The translations under genes and the position numbers were made by a program. Positions 1 through 8,410 of a stretch of DNA of 64,000 nt are shown piece by piece. Origin of the DNA: an uncultured Roseobacter sp. (GTDB taxonomy: Bacteria; Pseudomonadota; Alphaproteobacteria; Rhodobacterales; Rhodobacteraceae); assembly GCF_947496515.1 (NCBI RefSeq), contig NZ_CANMDB010000006.1, positions 62,001-126,000 on the forward strand. Direction: 5' to 3'. A model generated the notes under the pieces. The model saw nothing but the letters and a program-made list of their open reading frames with translations. It was not told the origin of the DNA and did no database searches. Numbering within the stretch: position 1 is the stretch's first letter; the number at the start of each line of letters is the position of its first letter.

Positions 1-1
1 G

Positions 2-43
2 GGAACCCCTGATACGAGCGGGGCGGCGGGCAGCGGCAACTGA
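2..43 (+). CDS. C-terminal tail of an upstream gene (partial)
   Basis: Frame 2 reads 13 codons rich in Gly, Ser and Ala (ending AAGSGN) into a TGA at 41-43. The composition looks like a flexible protein tail, and bamB follows closely on the same strand. In related bacteria the gene before bamB is often a TPR-type YfgM-like protein, but too little sequence is visible to identify it. A small GCCGC/GCGGC hairpin at 64-77 lies between it and bamB. Confidence 0.35.
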   Translation, partial: GTPDTSGAAGSGN

Positions 44-106
44 CGCCGCTCACTGCACAAAAAGCCGCTCTTGCGGCGGACGATGAATAGCGAAGGCGAG
101 CAGGCG

Positions 107-1456
107 ATGATGCAGTTTCCGACAACCTCAAATCGGGGGCGATATGGCCTCGCCGTGCTGGCGGTGGCGAGCCTGCTGAGCGCCTGCAACGAGCCCGATA
201 CCATTTTGCCCGGCAAGCGCGAAGACATCCGCTCTGCGATTGCTGACGGGGATACGAGCACGCTTGCCGCCGTGACCCGGGACGCCCCGCGCGCGATCCG
301 ACTGCCCGCCGCGCAAAGCAATACGGAGTGGCCCCAAGGCATCGGCTCACCCGCCTTCCGGGTCAGCCATGCTGCCCTGTCCGGTGCACCACAGCGGATC
401 TGGAGTGCGGACATCGGTGCAGGCGACGGACGCCGCCAGCGGATCACAGCAGATCCGGTCGTGGCCGGGGGGCTGGTCTACACGCTGGACGCCCAGGCAC
501 AGGTCACGGCCACATCGCTGGCCGGTCAGACGGTTTGGCGGACCGACGTGGCACCCGCACGCGATGATGCGGCGGCGGCAACGGGTGGTGGGCTTTCCTA
601 CGACGGGGGCCGGGTCTACGCGGCTGTGGGGCATGGCGCGCTCGTGGCGCTGGATGCGGCCAGCGGGAATGTCATCTGGCGGCAGAACCTCGAGGGCACC
701 GGCTCCGGCAGGCCCACGATTTCGGGTGGTCTGGTCTATGTGACCGCCGGGGATGATACGGGCATTGCCCTCAATGCCGATACCGGGCGCATTGTGTGGC
801 AGCTGTCGGCATCGCCCGATATCAACAACGTCCTGGGCGCGCCGGCGCCTGCGGTCTCGGAGGATCTGGCGATCTTTGCCTTTGGCTCCGGCGAAGTGCA
901 GGCCGTGTTCCGTCGCGGCGGGTTGCGTCGCTGGGATGCCTCCGCTGTGGGTCAGCGGTTTGCGCGGGCTCTGGGGGCGGTCGAGGACGTCACCGGCGCT
1001 CCGGTGATCGCGGGCAACACGGTCTATGTGGGTAATCAGGCGGGGCGGATCGTGGCGCTGAACCTCGATTCCGGTGCAAGGCTGTGGACCGCGCGCGAAG
1101 GGGCCGTCGGGCCGGTCCTGCCCGTGGGCGACAGTGTTTTCGTGATTTCTGAACTCGGAGAGCTTTTGCGGCTGGATGCCTCCGATGGCACACGGATCTG
1201 GGGCACGCAGATGCCCAATTTCGTGAATGACAAGCCGCGCAGGCGGTCCGAAGTCTTTGCGCATCACGGTCCCGTTCTGGCGGGCGGGCGCATCTACGTG
1301 GCCTCCAACGACGGGCTGTTGCGCGCGTTCGACCCCGAAAGCGGCGCGCTCGTGCGTTCCACCCAGATCCCTGGCGGTGCGACGACCGCGCCGGTCGTGG
1401 CGGGCAACGTGCTGTACGTGGTATCCACCGACGGTGATTTGCACGCTTTTCGTTGA
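107..1456 (+). CDS. bamB: Outer membrane assembly lipoprotein BamB-like (PQQ/beta-propeller)
   Basis: Probable BamB subunit of the BAM complex, which helps insert beta-barrel proteins into the outer membrane. The N-terminus is a lipoprotein signal with lipobox LLSAC, followed by a beta-propeller of PQQ-like blades with repeating motifs such as ALDAASGNVIW, ALNADTGRIVW and ALNLDSGARLW. I place the start at the ATG at 107 because a GAAGGCGAG ribosome site lies about 7 bases upstream. In-frame starts at 71 (TTG, inside a hairpin) and 83 are less likely. It is followed 51 bases later by der, the usual bamB-der order. BamB is the best fit among PQQ-repeat proteins because of the lipobox and the neighbour. 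Confidence 0.88.
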   Translation: MMQFPTTSNRGRYGLAVLAVASLLSACNEPDTILPGKREDIRSAIADGDTSTLAAVTRDAPRAIRLPAAQSNTEWPQGIGSPAFRVSHAALSGAPQRIWSADIGAGDGRRQRITADPVVAGGLVYTLDAQAQVTATSLAGQTVWRTDVAPARDDAAAATGGGLSYDGGRVYAAVGHGALVALDAASGNVIWRQNLEGTGSGRPTISGGLVYVTAGDDTGIALNADTGRIVWQLSASPDINNVLGAPAPAVSEDLAIFAFGSGEVQAVFRRGGLRRWDASAVGQRFARALGAVEDVTGAPVIAGNTVYVGNQAGRIVALNLDSGARLWTAREGAVGPVLPVGDSVFVISELGELLRLDASDGTRIWGTQMPNFVNDKPRRRSEVFAHHGPVLAGGRIYVASNDGLLRAFDPESGALVRSTQIPGGATTAPVVAGNVLYVVSTDGDLHAFR

Positions 1457-1507
1457 CGCTCATCTGGGGTAAAGCGCGGGCTTGTTGCAGCGCTCGGAGC
1501 CTTTGAG

Positions 1508-3004
1508 ATGTCCTTTACCCTTGCTATTGTGGGCAGGCCCAATGTGGGGAAATCCACGCTCTTTAACCGACTTGTCGGCAAGCGTCTGGCCTTGGTTGAT
1601 GACCAGCCCGGGGTGACCCGCGATCTGCGCGAGGGGGCGGCACGGCTGGCGGATCTGCGTTTTACCGCCATCGACACCGCCGGGCTGGAGGATGTCACCG
1701 ACGACAGCCTGCAGGGCCGCATGCGGCGTCTGACCGAGCGTGCAGTGGACATGGCCGATGTGTGCCTTTTTATCGTGGATGCGCGGGTCGGCATCACCCC
1801 CTCCGATCTGGTCTTTGCCGACATCCTGCGCAAACGCGCGGGCCACGTGATCCTGGCGGCGAACAAGGCAGAGGGCGCAGCCGCGGATGCCGGTGTGCTG
1901 GAGGCCTATTCGCTGGGTCTGGGCGAGCCCATCCGGCTGTCAGCGGAACATGGTGAGGGGCTCAACGATCTTTATACCCATCTGATGCCGCTGGCGGACG
2001 GTTTCGCCGCGCGCGCCGCCGAGGACGCGCCCGAGGTGGATGTGACCCTCGACGAGGACGAGGGCGATATGGAGGCCGAGACGCCGATGCCCACGGCCGC
2101 CAAGCCGCTGCAGGTGGCCGTCGTCGGGCGGCCCAACGCGGGCAAATCGACGCTGATCAACCGGATCCTGGGCGAAGATCGTCTGCTCACCGGGCCAGAG
2201 GCGGGGATCACCCGGGATGCGATCTCGCTTCGGATTGACTGGGCGGGGCCGGAAAGCCGGGACAACCCTGAGGGTGATGTGATTCCCATGCGGATCTTTG
2301 ACACCGCGGGTATGCGCAAGAAAGCCAAGGTGCAGGAAAAGCTCGAAAAGCTGTCGGTTGGTGACGGTTTGCGGGCGGTGAAGTTTGCCGAAGTCGTCGT
2401 GGTGCTGCTGGATGCGGCGATCCCCTTCGAGCAGCAGGATCTGCGTATCGCCGATCTGGCCGAACGGGAGGGGCGTGCGGTCGTGGTCGCGGTGAATAAA
2501 TGGGACATAGAAGAGGACCGGCAGGGCAAGCTGCGCGACCTCAAGGAGAGCTTTGAGCGGCTTTTGCCGCAGTTGCGGGGGGCGCCGCTGGTGACGGTCT
2601 CGGCCCAGACGGGACGGGGTCTTGACCGGCTGCATGCGGCGATCCTGCGCGCCTATGAGGTCTGGAACAGGCGGGTGACCACCGCGCAGCTCAACCGGTG
2701 GCTGTCGGGCATGCTGGAGGCGCATCCGCCTCCCGCACCGCAAGGCAAGCGCATCAAGCTGCGCTACATGACCCAGGCCAAGACGCGGCCCCCTGGTTTC
2801 GTGGTGATGTGCAGCCATCCCGACAAGGTGCCGGAAAGCTACAATCGCTATCTGGTCAACGGGCTGCGGCTGGACTTTGACATGCCGGGCACGCCGATCC
2901 GGCTGTGGATGCGCGGCCAGAACGAGGCAAACCCGTACAAAGGGCGCAAGAAGGCGGCACCGTCAAAACTGCGCAAACACACTGACGGTCGGCGGCGGGA
3001 CTGA
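1508..3004 (+). CDS. der: Ribosome biogenesis GTPase Der (EngA)
   Basis: Tandem-GTPase Der, needed for assembly of the 50S ribosomal subunit. Two complete G domains are visible. The first has GRPNVGKST near residue 9, DTAGLE and NKAE. The second has GRPNAGKST near residue 208, DTAGM and NKWD. A C-terminal KH-like domain ends in a basic tail ([13 protein letters not shown]). An acidic linker of about 35 residues joins the G domains. At 498 aa it is slightly longer than the E. coli protein, as expected with this linker. It follows bamB and ends just before a dispersed repeat. Confidence 0.97.
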   Translation: MSFTLAIVGRPNVGKSTLFNRLVGKRLALVDDQPGVTRDLREGAARLADLRFTAIDTAGLEDVTDDSLQGRMRRLTERAVDMADVCLFIVDARVGITPSDLVFADILRKRAGHVILAANKAEGAAADAGVLEAYSLGLGEPIRLSAEHGEGLNDLYTHLMPLADGFAARAAEDAPEVDVTLDEDEGDMEAETPMPTAAKPLQVAVVGRPNAGKSTLINRILGEDRLLTGPEAGITRDAISLRIDWAGPESRDNPEGDVIPMRIFDTAGMRKKAKVQEKLEKLSVGDGLRAVKFAEVVVVLLDAAIPFEQQDLRIADLAEREGRAVVVAVNKWDIEEDRQGKLRDLKESFERLLPQLRGAPLVTVSAQTGRGLDRLHAAILRAYEVWNRRVTTAQLNRWLSGMLEAHPPPAPQGKRIKLRYMTQAKTRPPGFVVMCSHPDKVPESYNRYLVNGLRLDFDMPGTPIRLWMRGQNEANPYKGRKKAAPSKLRKHTDGRRRD

Positions 3005-3025
3005 AGCCGGGCAAAGAGGTTTTAT

Positions 3026-3059
3026 GCCTCCGGCGGGAGTTTATCCGGCAAGATGAAAG
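3026..3059 (+). repeat. Dispersed GCCTCCGGCGGGAG repeat, copy 1
   Basis: The intergenic element begins GCCTCCGGCGGGAGTTTA and continues into a GGCAAGATGAAAG tail. An 18-base core is identical to a second copy at 8088-8118. It can form a short CTCC/GGAG hairpin followed by T residues. I recall this kind of sequence as a common intergenic repeat in Rhodobacteraceae genomes. Here it sits between the convergent der and TspO-like genes, where it could help terminate transcription. Confidence 0.7.
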
Positions 3060-3091
3060 AGCGGGCGTGCGGTGCGGGCAGCGGCGGCGTG

Positions 3092-3817
3092 TCAGGATGC
3101 GGTGCGTTGGCGGTCTGCCCGCCAGGCCTTGAACGCGGGGGGGATCAGGGCCGCGGCACCGCCTGCCGCGAGAGCCGCCACATAGACGTCACCTGTCATG
3201 TTGGGCAGGATGATGGCCACCAACGCCCATATGACGGCCAGTGCATAGGTCGGTATGCCGCCCAGGTTCGATTGTACCGCGGCTGCCAGTACCAGCGCCA
3301 GAAACACAAAGACAAGGGCGGCGGTCGGTGCGCTCACCCAGCCGTAGCCTGCCGTTAGCAGGCCGAGCAGGACACAGCTCGCCGCACTCAACCAACCGGC
3401 GTAGAGACCGACCGGGTAGGCGGCCCACAGACGGTCCTCGCGCGGCGCGCGGAAGAGGGCCACCAGGGCGCTCAGCAGCATTGCCCAGATAAGGATCCCT
3501 GCCCAGATGGGGCTGCGCATGGCGACGGGCAGCCAGAGGGTGCCAATGGCGAGCGACATACATAAGGGCGGCCGCATGGCCTGCCACGCGGGGCTGTCCG
3601 CGCGTCGCAGGAGGCCAAACCCCATGCCCAGCACCAGCCACAAATAGATCACGCCCCAGATGGCGAAGGCATAGCCCGCGGGCTGCACCGGCGGATCGTT
3701 TTGCGGCACCGGGAACTGATCGGGTCTGAACCCTCCGAAATCGCGGACCAGAAAGGCCGCCGCCGCAAAGCTCAGGCTCAGCACGAAGGTCAGCAGCGCC
3801 AGTATCTTCGGTGTCAT
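3092..3817 (-). CDS. TspO/MBR-like tryptophan-rich integral membrane protein
   Basis: A 241-aa polytopic membrane protein with about seven hydrophobic segments and many Trp residues. The motif PAGYAFAIWGVIYLWL resembles the TspO/MBR (tryptophan-rich sensory protein) superfamily, members of which bind tetrapyrroles and related ligands. It is longer than canonical five-helix TspO (about 160 aa), so it is at best a distant relative and function cannot be assigned. The start at 3817 is supported by AAAGGAAC upstream. The longer open frame to 4030 overlaps the neighbouring plus-strand gene and looks non-coding. Confidence 0.7.
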   Translation of the reverse strand: MTPKILALLTFVLSLSFAAAAFLVRDFGGFRPDQFPVPQNDPPVQPAGYAFAIWGVIYLWLVLGMGFGLLRRADSPAWQAMRPPLCMSLAIGTLWLPVAMRSPIWAGILIWAMLLSALVALFRAPREDRLWAAYPVGLYAGWLSAASCVLLGLLTAGYGWVSAPTAALVFVFLALVLAAAVQSNLGGIPTYALAVIWALVAIILPNMTGDVYVAALAAGGAAALIPPAFKAWRADRQRTAS

Positions 3818-3959
3818 CGCAGTGTTCCTTTCGTCTCGCAATCTCGTGCGATTTTGCTGTGCGGAGGTGTAGCACCGCAGGCCGTCAGGGCAAGCGCGCT
3901 GGCTGGACGCCGCGCGTGCCGCAGGGTAGGACGCGCCATCACAGGTGACGAGGCCCCCT

Positions 3960-4448
3960 ATGCGATCCCATGACGACACTGAGGTGCTGGCCACCGTCAA
4001 GGCCTCCGTCGGGCGGCGCGTGCTGGGCATCGGTATGCTGGCGGTGCTCGCGGTTCTCGTGATCTACGTGGCGATCGTGGCGCCCCCCAGCCTGGGCTGG
4101 CAGCTCTTTCTGATCGCTCTGGGGGCTGGCGCGCTGATGATCGCGGATGCGATGCGTCGCGCCACTGCGCATCATCTGGAACTGACGCGGACGGAGTTGC
4201 GCGACAGCGGAGGCACCGTGATCGTGCCGCTGTCGCAGATCACCAGCATCGACCGCGGGGCCTTTGCGTTCAAACCGTCCAACGGGTTTCTTCTGCGCCT
4301 CAGCGACAGCACCGCGCGCAGTTGGCGGCCGGGTCTTTGGTGGCGTCTGGGCCGCAGGGTCGGCGTTGGTGGGATGACGCCGGGGCGTCAGACCAAATAC
4401 ATGGCCGAGATCATCGCGGTCCTGCTGGCCGAACGCGACGCGGGCTGA
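3960..4448 (+). CDS. Small membrane protein of unknown function
   Basis: A 162-aa protein with a short polar N-terminus, two adjacent transmembrane segments (about residues 23-60) and a soluble C-terminal region that may be a small beta-rich domain (pattern LELTRTELRDSGG...VPLSQITSIDRG, like membrane-anchored PH-like domains). I chose the ATG at 3960, preceded by GACGAGG, over the GTG at 3945. It is divergent from the TspO-like gene and stands alone. I do not recognise a named family. Confidence 0.7.
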   Translation: MRSHDDTEVLATVKASVGRRVLGIGMLAVLAVLVIYVAIVAPPSLGWQLFLIALGAGALMIADAMRRATAHHLELTRTELRDSGGTVIVPLSQITSIDRGAFAFKPSNGFLLRLSDSTARSWRPGLWWRLGRRVGVGGMTPGRQTKYMAEIIAVLLAERDAG

Positions 4449-4637
4449 GGCGAGGCGTATCTCCGGGCACAAAGTGGCGGTCGCCAACGTGGCAAGCCGT
4501 GCGACTTTTGCCATCTCGCCACGTGGCCCATATCTGTTTTCCACAAGGTGCTCAAAAAACTGGCAAAAATCAGATGTGCGGCCTAGGGTTGAATCGTCCC
4601 GGATAGAAATCCCGCAGATCCAGCAAGGAGAGAGACA

Positions 4638-6071
4638 GTGAACACCCAGACAATGGAACCCGGCTTTCGCGACAGCGTGGACCAGATGTTCAACCGGGCC
4701 GTGGGCCTTATGGACCTCTCTCCGGGGCTGGAAGAAAAGATCCGCGTTTGTAACGCGACTTACACCGTGCGCTTTGGGGTGCGGCTGCGGGGTAAGATCC
4801 AGACGTTCACCGGCTACCGCTCGGTGCATTCCGAACATATGGAGCCTGTGAAGGGCGGCATCCGCTATTCCATGGGCGTTGATCAGCAGGAGGTCGAGGC
4901 GCTGGCCGCGCTCATGACCTACAAATGCGCGCTGGTGGAGGCGCCCTTTGGTGGCTCCAAGGGGGGGCTCTGTATCGATCCGCGGGAATGGGACGAGCAT
5001 GAGCTGGAACTGATCACCCGCCGCTTTGCCTATGAGCTGATCAAGCGCGACCTGATCAATCCCAGCCAGAACGTGCCGGCCCCGGATATGGGCACGGGCG
5101 AGCGGGAGATGGCGTGGATTGCCGATCAGTACAAGCGCATGCACACGACGGATATCAACGGTAACGCCTGTGTGACGGGCAAACCGCTGAATGCAGGCGG
5201 CATCGCGGGTCGGGTCGAGGCCACGGGCCGCGGCGTGCAATACGCTTTGCGGGCGTTCTTCCGGGATGAAGAAGGCGTCAAGAAATCGGGCATGAGCGGA
5301 GATCTCGACGGCAAGCGGATCATCGTGCAGGGGCTCGGCAATGTGGGCTACCACGCGGCCAAGTTCCTCAGCGAGGAGGATGGCTCGGTGATCACCGGGG
5401 TGATCGAACGGGACGGTGCGCTTTTCAATCCCGACGGTATCGATGTGGAGAAAGTGCGCGAGTGGATCGCCAAACATGGTGGGATCGCGGGGTATGCGGA
5501 CCGGCACTATCTTGAGAATGGCGCGAAGATTCTCGAAGAAGAGTGTGACATTCTGATCCCTGCGGCACTGGAGGGTGTGATCAATCTGCAGAACGCGGAT
5601 CGCATCAAGGCCGCGCTGATCATCGAGGCTGCAAACGGTCCTGTCACGGCCGGGGCGGATGAGATCCTGCGCGACAAGAACGTGGTCATCATCCCCGATA
5701 TGTATGCCAACGCGGGCGGTGTGACGGTGAGTTACTTTGAATGGGTCAAGAACCTCAGCCATATCCGCTTTGGCCGGATGGGTCGGCGGCAGGAGGAATC
5801 GCGTCACCAGTTGCTGATCACGGAGCTGGAGCGGTTGAGCAAGGACAAGGATCTGGGCTGGTCCTTGAGCCCCGACTTCAAGGATAAATACCTGCGCGGG
5901 GCAGGTGAGCTGGAGCTTGTGCGCTCCGGTCTCGATGACACGATGCGCATCGCCTACCAGTCCATGGCGGATGTCTGGCACGGACGCGATGATGTGACGG
6001 ATCTGCGAACGGCGGCCTATCTGGTGGCCATCGGCAAGGTCGCCGCAAGTTACCGCGCCAAGGGCTTGTGA
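4638..6071 (+). CDS. gdhA: Glutamate dehydrogenase (Glu/Leu/Phe/Val dehydrogenase family)
   Basis: A 477-aa amino-acid dehydrogenase, probably catalysing reversible oxidative deamination of glutamate to 2-oxoglutarate and ammonia. The N-terminal catalytic domain carries the glycine-rich substrate/lysine region VEAPFGGSKGG and PDMGTGEREM. The C-terminal Rossmann domain has VQGLGNVGYHAAKFL. The GTG start at 4638 follows a strong AAGGAGAGAGACA. Cofactor preference cannot be settled by eye. It is monocistronic, with about 190 bases of upstream non-coding DNA available for its promoter. Confidence 0.93.
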   Translation: MNTQTMEPGFRDSVDQMFNRAVGLMDLSPGLEEKIRVCNATYTVRFGVRLRGKIQTFTGYRSVHSEHMEPVKGGIRYSMGVDQQEVEALAALMTYKCALVEAPFGGSKGGLCIDPREWDEHELELITRRFAYELIKRDLINPSQNVPAPDMGTGEREMAWIADQYKRMHTTDINGNACVTGKPLNAGGIAGRVEATGRGVQYALRAFFRDEEGVKKSGMSGDLDGKRIIVQGLGNVGYHAAKFLSEEDGSVITGVIERDGALFNPDGIDVEKVREWIAKHGGIAGYADRHYLENGAKILEEECDILIPAALEGVINLQNADRIKAALIIEAANGPVTAGADEILRDKNVVIIPDMYANAGGVTVSYFEWVKNLSHIRFGRMGRRQEESRHQLLITELERLSKDKDLGWSLSPDFKDKYLRGAGELELVRSGLDDTMRIAYQSMADVWHGRDDVTDLRTAAYLVAIGKVAASYRAKGL

Positions 6072-6138
6072 GCCTGCTCGGCAGCCTCTAACCTTTGCCG
6101 TGGGTCGCAACAGCGGCCCACAGCAAGGAGCGGTGGGC

Positions 6139-6720
6139 ATGACGGATGTAGGCTTTTCCTGCGGGTGTGGCACACTGAAAGGCATCGTGCAGGATGCATC
6201 ACCGCGCAGCAGCTGTCATCTGGTTTGCTATTGTCGTGATTGCCGCGCCTTTGCGCGACATCTGGGTCAGGTGGACAAGCTGGAGCCGGGAGGCGGCAGC
6301 CCTTTGGTGCAGGTGCTGCCCGCGAAAATCGAGATCACCCAAGGTGCCGATCAGATTGCCTGTCTGCGCCTGTCGCCGAAGGGGCTGCATCGGTGGTACG
6401 CCGCGTGCTGCAACACACCGCTCGCCAATACGGTTGGCTCCCCCAAGGTGCCGCTCGCCGGAATGTGGCGGCCCCAGTTCGCGAGACACGATGCCTTTGG
6501 TCCGGTGGTCACGAACGGGTTTACCAAGGCGGCGCTGCCGGGGGGGCCACGCCGTGACAAGGGGTTGGTCAGGATGCTCGGTGGGCTGGTACGGCGGTCG
6601 CTTTCCGCCTACCTCAATGGCTCGGTGCGGCAGAACCCGTTCTTCGATGCGGCCGGTGCGCCGGTGGTCCAGCCAGTGCTGATCAGCGCCGAGGATCGCG
6701 CGGCTGCCTACCGTGACTGA
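6139..6720 (+). CDS. DUF6151 / GFA-like zinc-binding protein
   Basis: A 193-aa protein with an N-terminal CGCG motif and HLVCYCRDCRAF followed by AACCNTPLA, the cysteine spacing of the GFA (glutathione-dependent formaldehyde-activating, CENP-V) zinc fold. The overall pattern matches what I recall as DUF6151. No reaction is established. It lies directly upstream of sarcosine oxidase, which releases a formaldehyde-level carbon; a link to C1 handling is tempting but unproven. The start at 6139 is preceded by AAGGAGCGGTGGGC, favouring it over the start at 6100. Confidence 0.75.
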   Translation: MTDVGFSCGCGTLKGIVQDASPRSSCHLVCYCRDCRAFARHLGQVDKLEPGGGSPLVQVLPAKIEITQGADQIACLRLSPKGLHRWYAACCNTPLANTVGSPKVPLAGMWRPQFARHDAFGPVVTNGFTKAALPGGPRRDKGLVRMLGGLVRRSLSAYLNGSVRQNPFFDAAGAPVVQPVLISAEDRAAAYRD

Positions 6721-6815
6721 GCGGTGTTCTGGCGTGTTCTTCCCCTGCGGGGCCGGCCGGTCACGGTCGCCCGGGTGGAGACTGCCGGACACTGCCCTGT
6801 CAAAGGGAGGATGAC

Positions 6816-8069
6816 GTGAGGTTCTCGGGCTGGCGCGTGATCAGGGAGGGCTTGACCGGCAACAGGGGTTGGGGGCCCCACTGGCGTGATCCCGAGCCGA
6901 AGCCCGCCTATGATGCGCTGATCATCGGCGGCGGCGGGCATGGGCTGGCGACAGCCTACTATCTGGCGAAAAAGCACGGTCTGACCAACATCGCTGTGCT
7001 GGAAAAGGGCCACATCGGCAGCGGCAATATCGGGCGCAACACGACCATCGTGCGTGCCAACTATTTTCTGCCGGGCAACTCCGCGTTTTACAGCCATTCG
7101 CTCAAGCTGTGGGAAGGGCTCGAGGCGGAGCTGAACTACAACGTGATGCATTCGCAGCGCGGCATCATCAACCTGTTTCATTCCGACGGACAGCGTGATG
7201 CGGCAGTGCGGCGGGGCAATGCGATGATCAACCAGGGCGATGATGCGGTACTGCTGGACCGCGCGCAGCTACGCGCCATGCTGCCCTATCTCGATTATGA
7301 CAATGCGCGCTTTCCGATCTACGGTGGGCTCTATCACGCCCGTGGCGGCACGGCGCGCCATGACGCTGTGGCCTGGGGCTACGCGCGCGGCGCGGACAGG
7401 CTGGGTGTCGATCTGCTGCAGAACTGCGAGATCACCGGCATCACGATCAAGGACGGTGCCGTCAAAGGGGTGGAGACGACCCGCGGGCCTATTCGTGCGC
7501 CGAAGGTGGGCATGGTGGTTGCAGGCCGCTCGAGCCAGGTGGCGGCGCTCGCGGGGATTCGTCTGCCCATCGAGAGCCATGTGCTTCAGGCCTTCGTGAC
7601 CGAAGGGCTGAAGCCTTGCATCGATCATGTGATCACCTTCGGGATGGGACATTTCTACATCAGCCAGTCCGACAAGGGCGGTCTGGTGTTCGGGGGCGAT
7701 CTCGACTTCTATGCCTCCTACGCCAGCCGCGGCAATCTGCCCGCGGCGGAGCATGTGATGGAAGCGGGGATGGCGCTGATGCCGATGATCGGGCGGGCAA
7801 AGCTGTTGCGCAGCTGGGGCGGGATCATGGACATGAGCCCGGATGGCTCGCCCATCATTGACCGGACGGCGGTCGAGGGGCTCTTTCTCAACTGCGGCTG
7901 GTGTTACGGCGGGTTCAAGGCGGTGCCAGCCTCGGGGGATTGCTTTGCCCATCTGATGGCGACCGGAGAGCCGAAGGCCGAGGCTGCGGCTTTTCGGCTG
8001 GACCGGTTCCGCGATGGCGTGGGGATCCTGGATGAAGAGGGCAGCGGCTCTCAGCACAACCTGCACTGA
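6816..8069 (+). CDS. soxB: Sarcosine oxidase, beta subunit
   Basis: Flavin-containing catalytic subunit of heterotetrameric sarcosine oxidase, which oxidatively demethylates sarcosine to glycine and passes the methyl carbon toward tetrahydrofolate, producing hydrogen peroxide. The dinucleotide-binding motif IIGGGGHGLATAYYLA is near residue 32, and the C-terminal GWCYGGFKAVPASG is characteristic of the family. At 417 aa it has the usual length. The GTG start at 6816 follows AAAGGGAGGATGAC. It is the first gene of soxBDAG. The soxB-soxD gap of about 65 bases contains a dispersed repeat. Confidence 0.97.
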   Translation: MRFSGWRVIREGLTGNRGWGPHWRDPEPKPAYDALIIGGGGHGLATAYYLAKKHGLTNIAVLEKGHIGSGNIGRNTTIVRANYFLPGNSAFYSHSLKLWEGLEAELNYNVMHSQRGIINLFHSDGQRDAAVRRGNAMINQGDDAVLLDRAQLRAMLPYLDYDNARFPIYGGLYHARGGTARHDAVAWGYARGADRLGVDLLQNCEITGITIKDGAVKGVETTRGPIRAPKVGMVVAGRSSQVAALAGIRLPIESHVLQAFVTEGLKPCIDHVITFGMGHFYISQSDKGGLVFGGDLDFYASYASRGNLPAAEHVMEAGMALMPMIGRAKLLRSWGGIMDMSPDGSPIIDRTAVEGLFLNCGWCYGGFKAVPASGDCFAHLMATGEPKAEAAAFRLDRFRDGVGILDEEGSGSQHNLH

Positions 8070-8087
8070 GGGAGGCAGATGATGGGA

Positions 8088-8118
8088 GCCTCCGGCGGGA
8101 GTTTAGTTGGCAAAGTGA
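8088..8118 (+). repeat. Dispersed GCCTCCGGCGGGAG repeat, copy 2
   Basis: This copy shares GCCTCCGGCGGGAGTTTA exactly with the copy at 3026-3059 and then continues GTTGGCAAAGTGA. It lies inside the sox operon, in the short gap between soxB and soxD, so its small hairpin would be transcribed in the mRNA. Possible roles are attenuation, mRNA processing or none. Confidence 0.7.
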
Positions 8119-8134
8119 CAGGGAGGCGGGCAGG

Positions 8135-8410
8135 ATGCGGCTGAGCTGTCCGATATGCGGGGTGCGGGATCGGCGGGAGTTTTACTATCAGGGCGACGCG
8201 GTTGCTTTGGAGCGGCCCGCGCCCGAAGCCGGGCAGGCGGTCTGGGACGCTTATCTTCATGTGCGCGATAACCCGGCAGGCAGTAGGCGGGAGCTGTGGC
8301 AGCATGAGGCCGGCTGTGGCGCCTGGTTGGTGGTGGAGCGGCACAGCGGCAGCCATGCTGTGACCTCGGTGTCGCTGGTTCATGATCGGGCGGAGGAGAC
8401 GGGCGCGTGA
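8135..8410 (+). CDS. soxD: Sarcosine oxidase, delta subunit
   Basis: A 91-aa zinc-binding delta subunit. The N-terminal CPICG together with the later HEAGCGAW supplies the Cys/His ligands expected for the structural zinc site of heterotetrameric sarcosine oxidase. Its stop overlaps the GTG start of soxA (GTGA), indicating translational coupling. Length and position between soxB and soxA are standard. Confidence 0.96.
   Translation: MRLSCPICGVRDRREFYYQGDAVALERPAPEAGQAVWDAYLHVRDNPAGSRRELWQHEAGCGAWLVVERHSGSHAVTSVSLVHDRAEETGA

Noticed and set aside
3939-6185. 748-codon open frame antisense to the glutamate dehydrogenase
   Set aside because: Same reasons: complementary to a clear gene, low-complexity composition and no domain.
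6726-6739. GTTC-N6-GTTC upstream of soxB, resembling an SOS box (a GTTC-N8-GTTC also occurs near 11909)
   Set aside because: Spacing is six (or eight) rather than seven bases, and a sarcosine oxidase operon is not an expected LexA target; the second case is inside a coding sequence.
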